DNA from: UMGS172 sp045647525
GTDB lineage: Bacteria; Bacillota; Clostridia; Oscillospirales; Acutalibacteraceae
Reading direction: 5' to 3'
Assembly: GCA_045647525.1 (NCBI GenBank)
Contig: JAZRMK010000022.1
Coordinates: forward strand, 1-11,152
Length of the DNA: 11,152 bases
Both the position numbers and the translations under genes were made by a program. The notes under the pieces are model-generated. The model saw only the letters and a program-made list of their open reading frames with translations, ran no database searches and was not told the DNA's origin. Below, one piece after another: positions 1 through 7,455 of this stretch; the stretch's first letter is position 1, and each line of letters starts with the position of its first letter.

Positions 1-152
1 ACTCAATGGTTGCGGGCTTTATTGCAGGGCATCTTGAAAGTGAAGATTTTGATTATGCATTAAAACTCGGTACGGCGTCGGGCAGTGCTACCGCTTTTTC
101 AGTGGGATTAGCCAACAGAGATTTAATTTTACAAACATTTGAAAAAATATAA
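1..152 (+). CDS. fruK: 1-phosphofructokinase, C-terminal end (partial)
   Basis: The open frame enters the window and stops with TAA at 150-152, leaving about 49 residues. It contains the segment SMVAGF followed by ALKLGTASGSATAFS. This is the C-terminal signature of PfkB-family 1-phosphofructokinases: the catalytic aspartate of the GD-S-MVAG motif would lie just outside the window, and the GSATAF segment lines the nucleotide pocket. The family phosphorylates fructose-1-phosphate to fructose-1,6-bisphosphate after PTS import of fructose. A hairpin terminator begins 5 bases after the stop, so this is the last gene of its operon. Tagatose-6-phosphate kinase or another PfkB member is possible, because the substrate-defining part is not visible. 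Confidence 0.85.
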   Translation, partial: SMVAGFIAGHLESEDFDYALKLGTASGSATAFSVGLANRDLILQTFEKI

Positions 153-157
153 AAAAG

Positions 158-190
158 AAAAGTGCTTGAATTTCAAGCACTTTTTTCTTC
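158..190. terminator. Shared bidirectional rho-independent terminator (fruK / rnpB)
   Basis: Arms at 158-170 and 172-184 form a 13-bp perfect stem: AGTGCTTGAA pairs with TTCAAGCACT, extended by AAA/TTT. A single base is left between the arms, so the innermost pairs must open to form the loop. A T-run follows on the plus strand, and on the minus strand the tail TTTTCTTTTTT follows the hairpin. It lies 5 bases after the fruK stop and about 6 bases after the mature 3' end of rnpB, so it can end both converging transcripts. Confidence 0.88.
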
Positions 191-523
191 GCGACCGAGT
201 CTGTAAGCCGGGTTCTGTCTTGGACGACTATCTTTCTTGGCGTTACGTTGCCGTAACGCTCACGCCATCTGTCACGGCACGTAGGGATACGTATTGCCGT
301 AGTGGATGTTGCTTCGGATAGGGTTTACAGGGCTGTACGGTCTCCCGTCAGCCGGTGAGCTCTTACCTCGCCTTTCCACCCTTACCTGCATTAGCAGGCG
401 GTATATCTCTGTTGCACTTTCCCTAAGGTCACCCTCGGCGGCCGTTAGCCGTTATCCTTCCCTTTGAAGCCCGGACTTTCCTCAGGGGTCAAAAGACCTC
501 CCGCAGCCGTCCGATTCACTCGC
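190..523 (-). ncRNA. rnpB: RNase P RNA, bacterial class A
   Basis: Read on the minus strand, this is the catalytic RNA of ribonuclease P, which removes 5' leaders from tRNA precursors. The conserved class A blocks appear in order: GAGGAAAGTCCGGGCT (P4 and CR-I region), GGGAAAGTGCAACAGAGA, a GGTAAGAGCTCACCGG block, and near the 3' end ACAGAACCCGGCTTACAG (CR-V and P4 partner). The 5' GCGAGTGA and 3' TCGGTCGC ends pair to make helix P1 with one mismatch, which sets the ends to within a few bases. The length of about 334 bases is slightly short for class A. Bacilli use class B, so the type argues for a Clostridia-like host. A matching promoter and terminator are present. Confidence 0.95.
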
Positions 524-529
524 AAAAGT

Positions 530-558
530 ATTTTACCATTAAGTCTCAAAAAAATCAA
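530..558 (-). promoter_or_regulatory. Promoter of rnpB (sigma-A type)
   Basis: On the minus strand, TTGATT (553-558) and TAAAAT (530-535) are separated by exactly 17 bases. Six bases after the -10 box comes the GCGAG that starts the RNase P RNA, so the predicted transcription start coincides with the mature 5' end. The fit of spacing and start makes this convincing although neither box is perfect. Confidence 0.72.
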
Positions 559-603
559 TCGCTTTTTATAAGGGTAATTTATGGCCAATAAAATTCTTTG
601 TAA

Positions 604-632
604 TTGACCGAGGACGTTAAATGTGATAAAAT
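604..632 (+). promoter_or_regulatory. Promoter of the YibE/F-malQ unit (sigma-A type)
   Basis: TTGACC (604-609) and TAAAAT (627-632) each match the consensus at five of six positions and are 17 bases apart. The predicted start near 639 gives a leader of about 25 bases that contains the Shine-Dalgarno AGAGGTG (651-657). It is arranged back to back with the rnpB promoter, with 45 bases between the two -35 boxes. Confidence 0.75.
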
Positions 633-663
633 GTATTTGATAAATTTTCAAGAGGTGTTTTAT

Positions 664-1983
664 TTGCTGAATAGTGTTTTATGCAAACAAAACTTTAACT
701 GGAAAGTAATAATATATGCGATAACCGTCGTATTACTGGTGGTACTGCCGTTGGTAATGGGTTCGTTGCTGTTTGATAATACTAAAATTCTCAGCGGTGA
801 TACCGCGTATTATCCTGCCACCGTAACAAGTATTGACTATGATGATTCCGATATAGGCTACGGTACCGACAGCACGGTTATTTTCCGTTGCGTTATAAAA
901 AAAGGAAGTGTTGACGGTGTGGATTACGCGGGCAAAGAAGTAGTAGTATTGCAGCAAAACAACGCCGATGAGCCTGCAAATGCCGATACCGTCGGCGTCG
1001 GTGATAAAGTGTTGCTTTTGCCGCCTAATGATATGACACCTGACGATCCTTATGATGACACCTGGGTGTTTGCGGATTATAACCGCACGACTCCGATTAT
1101 CGTGTTGGCTGTAATTTTTGCAATATTGCTTGTAATCTTTGGAAGAATAAAGGGATTGAAGACCCTTATAACCTTGTTCTTGACCTGCTACACAGTGTTT
1201 TTGGTGTTTATTCCGGCACTGTTGCGCGGAATGAATGCGCATCTTATGTCGGTACTAAGTTGTATATATATAATTGTAATGACTCTCATTATTATGAACG
1301 GATACAGCAAGAAAACCTTTGCAGCTATAATAGGCTGTGCAAGCGGTGTTGCTGTTTCGGGTGTTATTGTTATAGTGATGACCCACTTCTTGCATCTGAC
1401 AGGTGTGACCGATGATCTGAGTATGCCGGGTTATCTTTCGAATCTTGGCATAAACATCAAATCACTCACTTTTGCGGGTATTTTGCTCGGTTGTCTGGGT
1501 GCGGTTATGGATGTTTCTGTGTCTATTTCTTCGTCACTTAAAGAACTACACGACCAGGTCGAAAGCCCTACATTCAGTGGTCTTGTAAAATCGGGAATAA
1601 CCATAGGACGCGATGTAATGGGAACGATGGCAAATACACTTGTTCTTGCATACATAGGCAGTGAGGTCGCCACTACAATTTCTATCATCAACGCAAGAAA
1701 CTCCTTGTCAGAGCTTTTTAGTACCGAATACGTTGTAACGGAACTTTTACAAATGTTGGCAGGAAGTATCGGTATTTTGCTTACAATTCCGTTAACTGCT
1801 GTTTTCAGTGCGGCACTTTATACCGGTAGGTTTAATGGCGTTATTAAATTCAAGTCATTGTCGACTAAAAGGGATAAGTATTTTGTTGAGGAAGCCGTTG
1901 AGCCGAGTCTTTATGAGCGTAGTACAAAGAAAACTGACAAAAATGCTCCCAAGAGCAAGGCAAAATCGGGAAAGAAAAGGTAA
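664..1983 (+). CDS. YibE/F-like integral membrane protein
   Basis: This is a membrane protein of the YibE/F family, whose biochemical function is not established. The chosen start is TTG at 664, giving 439 residues, because AGAGGTG at 651-657 lies 6 bases upstream and the upstream in-frame TTG at 604 is the -35 box itself. One N-terminal membrane segment (about residues 13-36) is followed by an outward-facing domain of about 105 residues rich in Asp. Then come roughly seven further hydrophobic segments between residues 143 and 395. The family signature is clear: GAVMDVSVSISSSL, then IGRDVMGTMANTLVLAYIG. The C-terminus is a short basic tail rich in Lys and Ser, probably cytoplasmic. malQ begins 6 bases after the stop, so the two are co-transcribed. 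Family membership is secure; transport activity would be a guess. Confidence 0.88.
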   Translation: MLNSVLCKQNFNWKVIIYAITVVLLVVLPLVMGSLLFDNTKILSGDTAYYPATVTSIDYDDSDIGYGTDSTVIFRCVIKKGSVDGVDYAGKEVVVLQQNNADEPANADTVGVGDKVLLLPPNDMTPDDPYDDTWVFADYNRTTPIIVLAVIFAILLVIFGRIKGLKTLITLFLTCYTVFLVFIPALLRGMNAHLMSVLSCIYIIVMTLIIMNGYSKKTFAAIIGCASGVAVSGVIVIVMTHFLHLTGVTDDLSMPGYLSNLGINIKSLTFAGILLGCLGAVMDVSVSISSSLKELHDQVESPTFSGLVKSGITIGRDVMGTMANTLVLAYIGSEVATTISIINARNSLSELFSTEYVVTELLQMLAGSIGILLTIPLTAVFSAALYTGRFNGVIKFKSLSTKRDKYFVEEAVEPSLYERSTKKTDKNAPKSKAKSGKKR

Positions 1984-1989
1984 TTTTTT

Positions 1990-3420
1990 ATGAAAAGAGC
2001 AAGCGGAGTTTTAATGCACATTTCCTCTTTGCCGGGGGAGTATTCCATCGGCAATTTCGGAAAAGAGGCATTAGAATTTGTAGATTTTTTGGAAAAGGGT
2101 GGTTTTAAATACTGGCAGGTTTTGCCGTTCAGTATGGTTGATGACTGCAATTCGCCCTATAAATCATATTCGGCGTTCGGCGGCAATCCGTTTTTTATAG
2201 ACCCCGAAACATTGTATAACAAAGGGCTTGTGACCGAGGGCGAACTTTTGGAATCACGACAAAAAACGCCCTATTCTGCCGAGTTTGAACGGTTAAGGAC
2301 CGAACGTATGGAGTTGCTTTTAAAGGCTTCAAAAAGAGTCAGTGACCGTAACGAGATCGAACAGTACATAAGTGAACATCCGTATATTGAGCAATGTTGT
2401 AAGTTTTTGAGCTTGAAGGATGCAAACGACGGCAAGGAATGGACCGAATGGACCAAAAACACCTATGACCCCGACCGTTACTTTATGTGGTGCTTTATTC
2501 AGTATGAATTTATAACCGAGTGGAAAACGGTCAAGCAGTACGCCAATTCAAAGGGAATCAAAATTATTGGCGATATCCCGATTTATGTTTCTTTTGACAG
2601 TTGCGATGTTTGGGGCAACAGCGACCTGTTCTTACTTGACGAAGACCATAAACCTTCGTCGGTAGCAGGAGTTCCGCCCGACTATTTCTCCGAGGACGGT
2701 CAGCTTTGGGGCAATCCTTTGTACGACTGGGACAAAATGAAGTCCGATGGTTTTTCTTGGTGGAAAGCAAGGCTTTGCAATATGTTCAATATGTTTGACG
2801 GCGTAAGGATCGACCATTTCAGAGGAATTGAGTCGTTTTGGAGTGTGCCGAGCACTGCTGAAACCGCCAAGGAGGGCAAATGGATAAAAGGACCGGGCAA
2901 AGAGTTTGTCGATGCCGTCAATTCGATAAAAGGTGATAATTTCATTATTGCCGAGGACTTGGGTGACATCACAAAAGAGGTCATCGAACTCGTTGAGTAT
3001 AGTGGATTTCCTGGAATGAGGGTATTCCAGTTCGGATTTATGGATTTCGGTGATAATCCGCACAAACCGCACAATTATCCCTCTAACTGTATTGCCTATA
3101 CAGGAACTCACGACAATAACACCTTGTTGGGATACGTCTGGGAGTTGGAGATGGATAAAAAGCAGGAGATGCTCCGCTATGTAGGTTTTGATGGTCAGAA
3201 TTGGGATAACTGCTACGATGACATTATTAAGATGATGTTGAGAAGCCACGCGGATACTGTTATTCTGCCGATTCAGGATATCCTGCACTACGGAAAGGAC
3301 ACAAGACTTAATATCCCGGGCAAAGCCAAGGGAAATTGGTCCTACCGATTGACAAAAGAGCAACTTAATAGTATAGATTGCGAAAAATATCGTGAATTGA
3401 ATAGAATCTTCGGAAGATAA
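1990..3420 (+). CDS. malQ: 4-alpha-glucanotransferase (amylomaltase), GH77
   Basis: This cytoplasmic enzyme of maltodextrin and glycogen metabolism moves alpha-1,4-glucan chains between acceptors. The 476 residues match the usual bacterial GH77 length of about 500. The opening SGVLMHISSLPG is the family's N-terminal motif. The catalytic residues are all visible: nucleophile D275 in GVRIDHFRG, acid/base E322 in IAEDLG and the transition-state aspartate D375 in YTGTHDNNT. The GDIPIYVS and DVWGN segments (from about residue 193) belong to the core barrel. The ATG at 1990 is preceded by AAAGG at 1976-1980. It sits 6 bases behind the YibE/F-like gene and is followed at once by a terminator, so it is the end of a two-gene unit. 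No neighbouring maltose transport or phosphorylase gene is seen. Confidence 0.97.
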   Translation: MKRASGVLMHISSLPGEYSIGNFGKEALEFVDFLEKGGFKYWQVLPFSMVDDCNSPYKSYSAFGGNPFFIDPETLYNKGLVTEGELLESRQKTPYSAEFERLRTERMELLLKASKRVSDRNEIEQYISEHPYIEQCCKFLSLKDANDGKEWTEWTKNTYDPDRYFMWCFIQYEFITEWKTVKQYANSKGIKIIGDIPIYVSFDSCDVWGNSDLFLLDEDHKPSSVAGVPPDYFSEDGQLWGNPLYDWDKMKSDGFSWWKARLCNMFNMFDGVRIDHFRGIESFWSVPSTAETAKEGKWIKGPGKEFVDAVNSIKGDNFIIAEDLGDITKEVIELVEYSGFPGMRVFQFGFMDFGDNPHKPHNYPSNCIAYTGTHDNNTLLGYVWELEMDKKQEMLRYVGFDGQNWDNCYDDIIKMMLRSHADTVILPIQDILHYGKDTRLNIPGKAKGNWSYRLTKEQLNSIDCEKYRELNRIFGR

Positions 3421-3424
3421 AGAA

Positions 3425-3458
3425 AGCCTCTGTGAGTTTTCACAGAGGCTCTTTTTTT
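3425..3458. terminator. Rho-independent terminator between malQ and the S1-domain gene
   Basis: A perfect 11-bp stem (3425-3435 with 3440-3450) has a four-base GTTT loop, followed on the plus strand by C and seven Ts. It starts 4 bases after the malQ stop. The stop codon of the converging S1-domain gene (3457-3459) lies in the T-tract. On the minus strand the hairpin is followed by TTTCTTT, so it may also terminate that gene, more weakly. Confidence 0.9.
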
Positions 3459-4380
3459 AAAATACGGTTTCAACGGTTTTTATACAGTTTTCGGGCGAAT
3501 AGACCCAGCGGTCTATTCGATCGCCGTGATAAAAGTAATTGATTGGAGTAAGGGTGTCTTGGTCATCGAATGAATCGACGATTATCAGTTTCACTTTCAT
3601 CTTTTCGGGAATAATGCTTTTTATGTATACGCTTGCGGTCTGACCGACCTTAGCACCCGGTTTTGATTCAGCAAGACCTGCCAAGTTTGGAGTTAGTTCA
3701 ACAAAAATACCGTAGCTTTCGACCGAACGGATAACACCGCGTACTGTCTCTCCCTGTTGAAATTTTGAAGCGTTCTCTTCCCATGTGCCGAGCAATTCTT
3801 TTTGCGACAGAGTGACTTTGCCGTCGATTATGCTCTTAACCACCGCCATTATGTTGTCACCGCATCTGAATCGGTCTTTGGGGTTTGAAATGCGAGAAAC
3901 CGAAATGGTGTCTATGGGCATTAAAGCAACGCAACCGCAACCGATGTCACAAAATGCACCAAAGGATTCGATGTGGGTCACCTTGGCAGGTATAACATCA
4001 CCGGGTGATAACTGCGATATGTACTCATCAATGCAGAATTGTTGCGCTTTTCTGCGTGACAGAATTGCTATTCTGTCACCGCCGGCGTTTGTGCAAAATC
4101 CCTCCACTGTAAAACAAACGGGTTTACCGACGCGTGAGATTATTGCAATATCTCTGGTGACTCCTTCTGCGATACCGATGGCACCTTCTTTATGGGGTAT
4201 AACCCCTTTCATACATCCTAAATTAACGTTTAAGTTGTGTTCGGTATCACAAGAGATGGCAACGGCTTCCAAAATGTCGTTCTTCTGTCTTGCTTCTTCA
4301 AGTTGGAGAGCTGTAAAGTGTCGATTGATTGATTCTGCGTGTTTTGTCTGTTGTCCTTCGGGCAAAAATATTTTAGGCAT
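3457..4380 (-). CDS. Protein with three S1 RNA-binding domains (ribosomal protein S1-like)
   Basis: The protein has 307 residues and three S1 OB-fold repeats, at about 36-109, 126-196 and 210-270. The second carries GDVIPAKVTHIESFGAFCDIG and the third GETVRGVIRSVESYGIFVEL; both are textbook S1 openings (G-V-GxV-x-ESFGAFV). The first repeat is more divergent. Such proteins bind single-stranded RNA and act in translation or RNA turnover. At three repeats it is shorter than the four to six of typical S1, so it may be a paralogue and not the ribosomal protein itself. The final 35 residues lie outside S1 and contain several aromatics. The start is ATG at 4380 with AGAAAGG about 10 bases upstream on the minus strand. 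It is divergent from the phage-type operon to its right. Confidence 0.85.
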   Translation of the reverse strand: MPKIFLPEGQQTKHAESINRHFTALQLEEARQKNDILEAVAISCDTEHNLNVNLGCMKGVIPHKEGAIGIAEGVTRDIAIISRVGKPVCFTVEGFCTNAGGDRIAILSRRKAQQFCIDEYISQLSPGDVIPAKVTHIESFGAFCDIGCGCVALMPIDTISVSRISNPKDRFRCGDNIMAVVKSIIDGKVTLSQKELLGTWEENASKFQQGETVRGVIRSVESYGIFVELTPNLAGLAESKPGAKVGQTASVYIKSIIPEKMKVKLIIVDSFDDQDTLTPINYFYHGDRIDRWVYSPENCIKTVETVF

Positions 4381-4422
4381 TTTAATCTTACCTTTCTGTG
4401 CCGTTTTGTTGATTCGGCGCTT

Positions 4423-4452
4423 TTGATTCCTAACAATTTATATGTGTAAACT
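4423..4452 (+). promoter_or_regulatory. Weak candidate promoter for the capsid operon
   Basis: TTGATT (4423-4428) and TAAACT (4447-4452) are separated by 18 bases, and each box matches the consensus at four of six positions. It is the best plus-strand candidate I can find before the operon, but it is weak. Transcripts from it would have to pass the hairpin at 4485-4525. A better promoter could lie elsewhere or need an activator. Confidence 0.22.
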
Positions 4453-4484
4453 GAAAGAAAATTGCATAAAAAAATAAATTTTCG

Positions 4485-4536
4485 GGTTTGTTGTACTGTT
4501 GTTGTCCGATACAGTGCAACAAACCTTTTATTTTGA
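4485..4536 (+). terminator. Strong hairpin with T-rich tail just before the small terminase gene
   Basis: Arms 4485-4499 and 4511-4525 form a 15-bp stem with one G-U pair (GGTTTGTTGTACTGT with ACAGTGCAACAAACC) and an 11-base loop. TTTTATTTT follows on the plus strand, and an A/T-rich stretch flanks the left side. This is the form of a rho-independent terminator, though with a less GC-rich stem than its neighbours. It ends 36 bases before the terS start codon, so in the operon's leader it could act as an attenuator or insulator. As double-stranded DNA the same inverted repeat could be an operator or a packaging recognition site. Confidence 0.6.
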
Positions 4537-4561
4537 CCCTTTAATTGAAAGGGGAATTAAA

Positions 4562-5038
4562 ATGGCATTAACTTCAAAAGAAACAGAATTCTGCCGGCAA
4601 TTTGCGTTTTGTCGCGATCCGAGAGAATCGGCAGCAAGGGCTGGTTTCGAAAATCCTGAAAAATCGGGATTAAAGTTGCTTTCAAAACCGCAGATAGCAG
4701 CCGAAACCGAACGAATCACAGAGAGACTCAAATGTTACTCACAAGCAGTTGAAGGATTGAGGAAAATTGCATTCGGCTCGGTTGCCGATGCAGTAAGATT
4801 GGTCTTAAATCCCGAAGACGTGACCGACATTGACGGACTTGACCTTTTTATGATTTCGGAAATTAAGATGCAAAAATCAGGCGGAATGGAGCTAAAATTC
4901 TATGACCGAATAAAAGCTCTGCAAACGCTTTGTGAACTGGAAGAAATCGCTGAGACTGAGGGTGCTGCACCCTTTATCAACGCAATTTTTAAAGGAGCAG
5001 AAGCGGTGACTGCACTCTCAGGGAGTGAAGAAGAATGA
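4562..5038 (+). CDS. terS: Terminase small subunit
   Basis: This is the DNA-recognition subunit of the packaging motor, 158 residues. The opening LTSKETEFCRQF followed by RESAARAGF and KLLSKPQIAAE is the Terminase_2 (XtmA-type) helix-turn-helix domain in the first 50 residues. The rest is helical and acidic, ending in GSEEE, where oligomerisation and large-subunit contact usually lie. The ATG at 4562 is chosen because AAAGGGG (4548-4554) sits 7 bases before it. The frame continues upstream to a TTG at 4499, but that lies inside the hairpin. The stop overlaps the next start as ATGA, which suggests translational coupling to terL at a fixed ratio. Confidence 0.88.
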   Translation: MALTSKETEFCRQFAFCRDPRESAARAGFENPEKSGLKLLSKPQIAAETERITERLKCYSQAVEGLRKIAFGSVADAVRLVLNPEDVTDIDGLDLFMISEIKMQKSGGMELKFYDRIKALQTLCELEEIAETEGAAPFINAIFKGAEAVTALSGSEEE

Positions 5039-6288
5039 ATTTTAAACCCTTTTCAAAAAAGCAGTTGGCAACGCTTTGCTGGTGGACTCCCGACAGTCCT
5101 TACAGTTCAAAAGATGCCATAATCTGTGATGGTGCCGTAAGAAGCGGTAAATCATTGTGTATGTTTGTTTCCTTTGTTTCGTGGAGTCTTTGCAACTTCC
5201 AAAATGCTTCATTTGCTCTGTGTGGACGCACGGCAAGTTCGGTGAAGCGCAACATTCTGAACCCTTATCTGCCTGTTTTAAAGCAACTGGGGTTCAAGGT
5301 CAATTATCAGGTTTCCTACGGGAAATTCACACTGGAACTTGGAAAAAGACGTAACACATTTTGGGTTTTCGGGGGCAAGGACGAGGCCTCCGCATCACTG
5401 ATTCAGGGTATGACCTTGGCAGGTGTAATGTTCGACGAGGTGGCGCTGATGCCTCGCTCCTTTGTGGAGCAGGCGCTAGCTCGTTGTTCGGTAGAAAACT
5501 CAAAATTTTGGTTTAACTGCAACCCGTCCAACCCTTCGCACTGGTTTTATAACGAGTGGATAAAAAAGACCGAGAGTAAAAATGCGCTCTATCTGCATTT
5601 CGAAATGAGTGAAAATCCGTCTCTCTCAAAAGAAATGTTGGAAAGGTACGAAAATATGTATTCGGGTGCATTTTACGAGCGATTTGTCAAGGGAAGATGG
5701 GTTGCCGCAGACGGCCTCGTATATCCGATGTTTGGGTCACATTCAATGGCAGACTGCCCAAAGCAGTGTCAGAAATACTATATTTCTTGTGACTATGGAA
5801 CGGTAAACCCTGCATCATTCGGACTTTGGGGTTACAGCAACGGTATCTGGTACAGATTAAGGGAGTACTACTATTCATCTAAGCGTGAGGGAGCGCAAAA
5901 GACCGATGAAGAGTATTACAAGGAACTGGAAAATTTGGCGGGAGACTTACCCATTTGCGCGGTAATCTGTGACCCGTCCGCAGCGTCATTCATCACCACA
6001 ATAAAAAGGCGGGGCAAGTTCAAGGTTTTTCCTGCGAAAAATGATGTTTTGGACGGAATAAGGCGGGTTTCAGATGCATTGAAAAGCGAAAGGATAAAGA
6101 TTTGCAAAGGTTGCAAAGATACGATCCGTGAATTTTCGCTTTACTGTTGGGATGAGGGCTCTGCCAAGGACGCACCGCGAAAGGAGAACGATCACGCCAT
6201 GGACGATATCCGTTATTTTGTGTCGACCGTTCTTTATAACTCATCACCGCAAAGTGTTGCAGTTGCTGCTAAAAGAGAGAGCCGTTAG
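5035..6288 (+). CDS. terL: Terminase large subunit (packaging ATPase and nuclease)
   Basis: This is the motor that pumps DNA into the prohead and cuts it; 417 residues, normal for the PBSX/XtmB-type subfamily. In the ATPase half, Walker A is GAVRSGKS (33-40) and Walker B is VMFDE with D134 and E135. The coupling segment NCNPSNPSHWFYNEW (161-175) is characteristic of PBSX-type enzymes. In the RNase H-like nuclease half, the metal-binding aspartates are visible at D253 (SCDYG), D313 (ICDPS) and the HAMDD motif around 390. No key residue is lost, so it should be active. Its ATG overlaps the terS stop by 4 bases. Leucine codons are mixed (CTG, TTG, CTT), unlike the capsid gene downstream. Confidence 0.95.
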   Translation: MNFKPFSKKQLATLCWWTPDSPYSSKDAIICDGAVRSGKSLCMFVSFVSWSLCNFQNASFALCGRTASSVKRNILNPYLPVLKQLGFKVNYQVSYGKFTLELGKRRNTFWVFGGKDEASASLIQGMTLAGVMFDEVALMPRSFVEQALARCSVENSKFWFNCNPSNPSHWFYNEWIKKTESKNALYLHFEMSENPSLSKEMLERYENMYSGAFYERFVKGRWVAADGLVYPMFGSHSMADCPKQCQKYYISCDYGTVNPASFGLWGYSNGIWYRLREYYYSSKREGAQKTDEEYYKELENLAGDLPICAVICDPSAASFITTIKRRGKFKVFPAKNDVLDGIRRVSDALKSERIKICKGCKDTIREFSLYCWDEGSAKDAPRKENDHAMDDIRYFVSTVLYNSSPQSVAVAAKRESR

Positions 6289-6308
6289 CACTCTCGGAAA
6301 GGAAAAAT

Positions 6309-7454
6309 ATGGGCAAGTCAAAACAAATTGAGAAAAAAGAACGCATCAGTGCTGTGGTTGAAACCGCAAGGGCAGGCAGGAGTCCCTATTCTCTTATCGA
6401 CCGTCACCGTTCACTTTCAAAGCCTGAATTTGAGGTCTTTGATGCAATTCGCGACGCCGTACCGATTGTCGACGCCGCGATAGGAAAGATCATTCGTTTG
6501 GTCGGCGGTTTCAAGGTGGAGTGTGACAACAAAACAGCGGAAAGGGAACTTAAAAACTTTTTGAACACTGTCCCGTCCGGAAGTTGTTCTGTCGGTGTTT
6601 CTTCATTTTTAGAAAAGTATCTCGATAGTCTTTTGATGTACGGAATCGCTATCGGTGAAGTGGTAGAGTCGTGCGGAAGTGTAGCGGCACTTTATAACTC
6701 ATCGCTTAAAGGCATCGAAATTACAACCAGCGAAAGTCCTTTTGATATGAAGGTTTCTGTGCGTGACGGGGTGGGAAAAAGTATTGCTGTAAAGCATCCC
6801 GAAAGACTGTTGATAACCGCCGCAAATGCTACTGTTTCCCGTCCGGAAGGCAGGTCACTTCTTGAAGGACTTCCGTTTGTAACGGGAATCCTTTTGAAAA
6901 TCTATGACAGTATAGGCACTAATTTCGAAAGAATCGGCAACCTTCGCTATGCGGTAACCTACAAACCGCAGGATACTGTTGACGGTGCGTTCGGCAGCGA
7001 CCGTGCAGCAGAAATTGCAAAAGAATGGTCGGCTGCGATGAGTGACAAGGAAGGCGTACGTGATTTTGTTGCGGTTGGCGATGTCGATATTAAGGTTATC
7101 GGCGCAGATAACCAGATGATATCCTCCGAGGTTCCCGTCCGTCAGATGTTGGAACAGATAGTCGCAAAATTGGGACTTCCGCCGTTCTTGCTGGGACTTA
7201 ATTGGTCGACTACCGAACGAATGTCGCAACAGCAGGCCGATCTGCTTACAACCGAATTACAGTACTATCGCGGTCTTATAGAGCAGGTTATAAGAAGAAT
7301 TTGTACTGCTTGGTTACAGTCAGAAGGCTTTGTCTGTGACTTTACAGTTGTTTGGGACGAAATAACCTTGCAAGACGAGGTTGAAATGGCAAGAGCCCGA
7401 CTGTTAAAAGCACAGGCACAAGCCCAAGAAAAGCAAACGGAAGAGGTGAAGTAA
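6309..7454 (+). CDS. Phage portal protein
   Basis: This is the dodecameric ring at one capsid vertex through which DNA enters and to which terminase docks. The protein has 381 residues, on the short side for portals (often 400-500). The identification rests on position right after terL and on the C-terminal region LGLPPFLLGLNWSTTERMSQQQ followed by a long helix. That region is characteristic of portal proteins: substrate-like loop, then QQ and the helical crown. The tail is Gln- and Ala-rich (KAQAQAQEKQ). Mid-protein, PEGRSLLEGLPF fits the portal stem/wing segment with PxGxSLL. GGAAAGGA at 6297-6304 precedes the ATG. The exact portal family (HK97-, SPP1- or Mu-like) is not fixed by eye. Confidence 0.85.
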   Translation: MGKSKQIEKKERISAVVETARAGRSPYSLIDRHRSLSKPEFEVFDAIRDAVPIVDAAIGKIIRLVGGFKVECDNKTAERELKNFLNTVPSGSCSVGVSSFLEKYLDSLLMYGIAIGEVVESCGSVAALYNSSLKGIEITTSESPFDMKVSVRDGVGKSIAVKHPERLLITAANATVSRPEGRSLLEGLPFVTGILLKIYDSIGTNFERIGNLRYAVTYKPQDTVDGAFGSDRAAEIAKEWSAAMSDKEGVRDFVAVGDVDIKVIGADNQMISSEVPVRQMLEQIVAKLGLPPFLLGLNWSTTERMSQQQADLLTTELQYYRGLIEQVIRRICTAWLQSEGFVCDFTVVWDEITLQDEVEMARARLLKAQAQAQEKQTEEVK

Positions 7455-7455
7455 A

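Noticed and set aside
139..321. Short plus-strand open frame across the terminator and rnpB
   Set aside because: It lies on the antisense of RNase P RNA with no ribosome site or recognisable protein; the RNA explains the conservation.
604..663. Upstream in-frame extension of the YibE/F-like gene from TTG 604 or ATG 631
   Set aside because: It overlaps the predicted -35 and -10 boxes and lacks a ribosome site; the TTG at 664 has AGAGGTG 6 bases upstream.
2632..3363. Long minus-strand open frame opposite malQ
   Set aside because: It is a shadow of the malQ reading frame; no start signal is present, and malQ has complete catalytic motifs in the other frame.
4499..4561. Longer terS beginning at TTG 4499
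   Set aside because: The start is inside the hairpin stem with no ribosome site; ATG 4562 has AAAGGGG at the right distance and begins the family motif.
4533..4563. Possible promoter TTGACC (4533) with TAAAAT (4558) before terS
   Set aside because: The spacing is 19 bases and the -10 box overlaps the terS start codon, so transcription would begin inside the gene.
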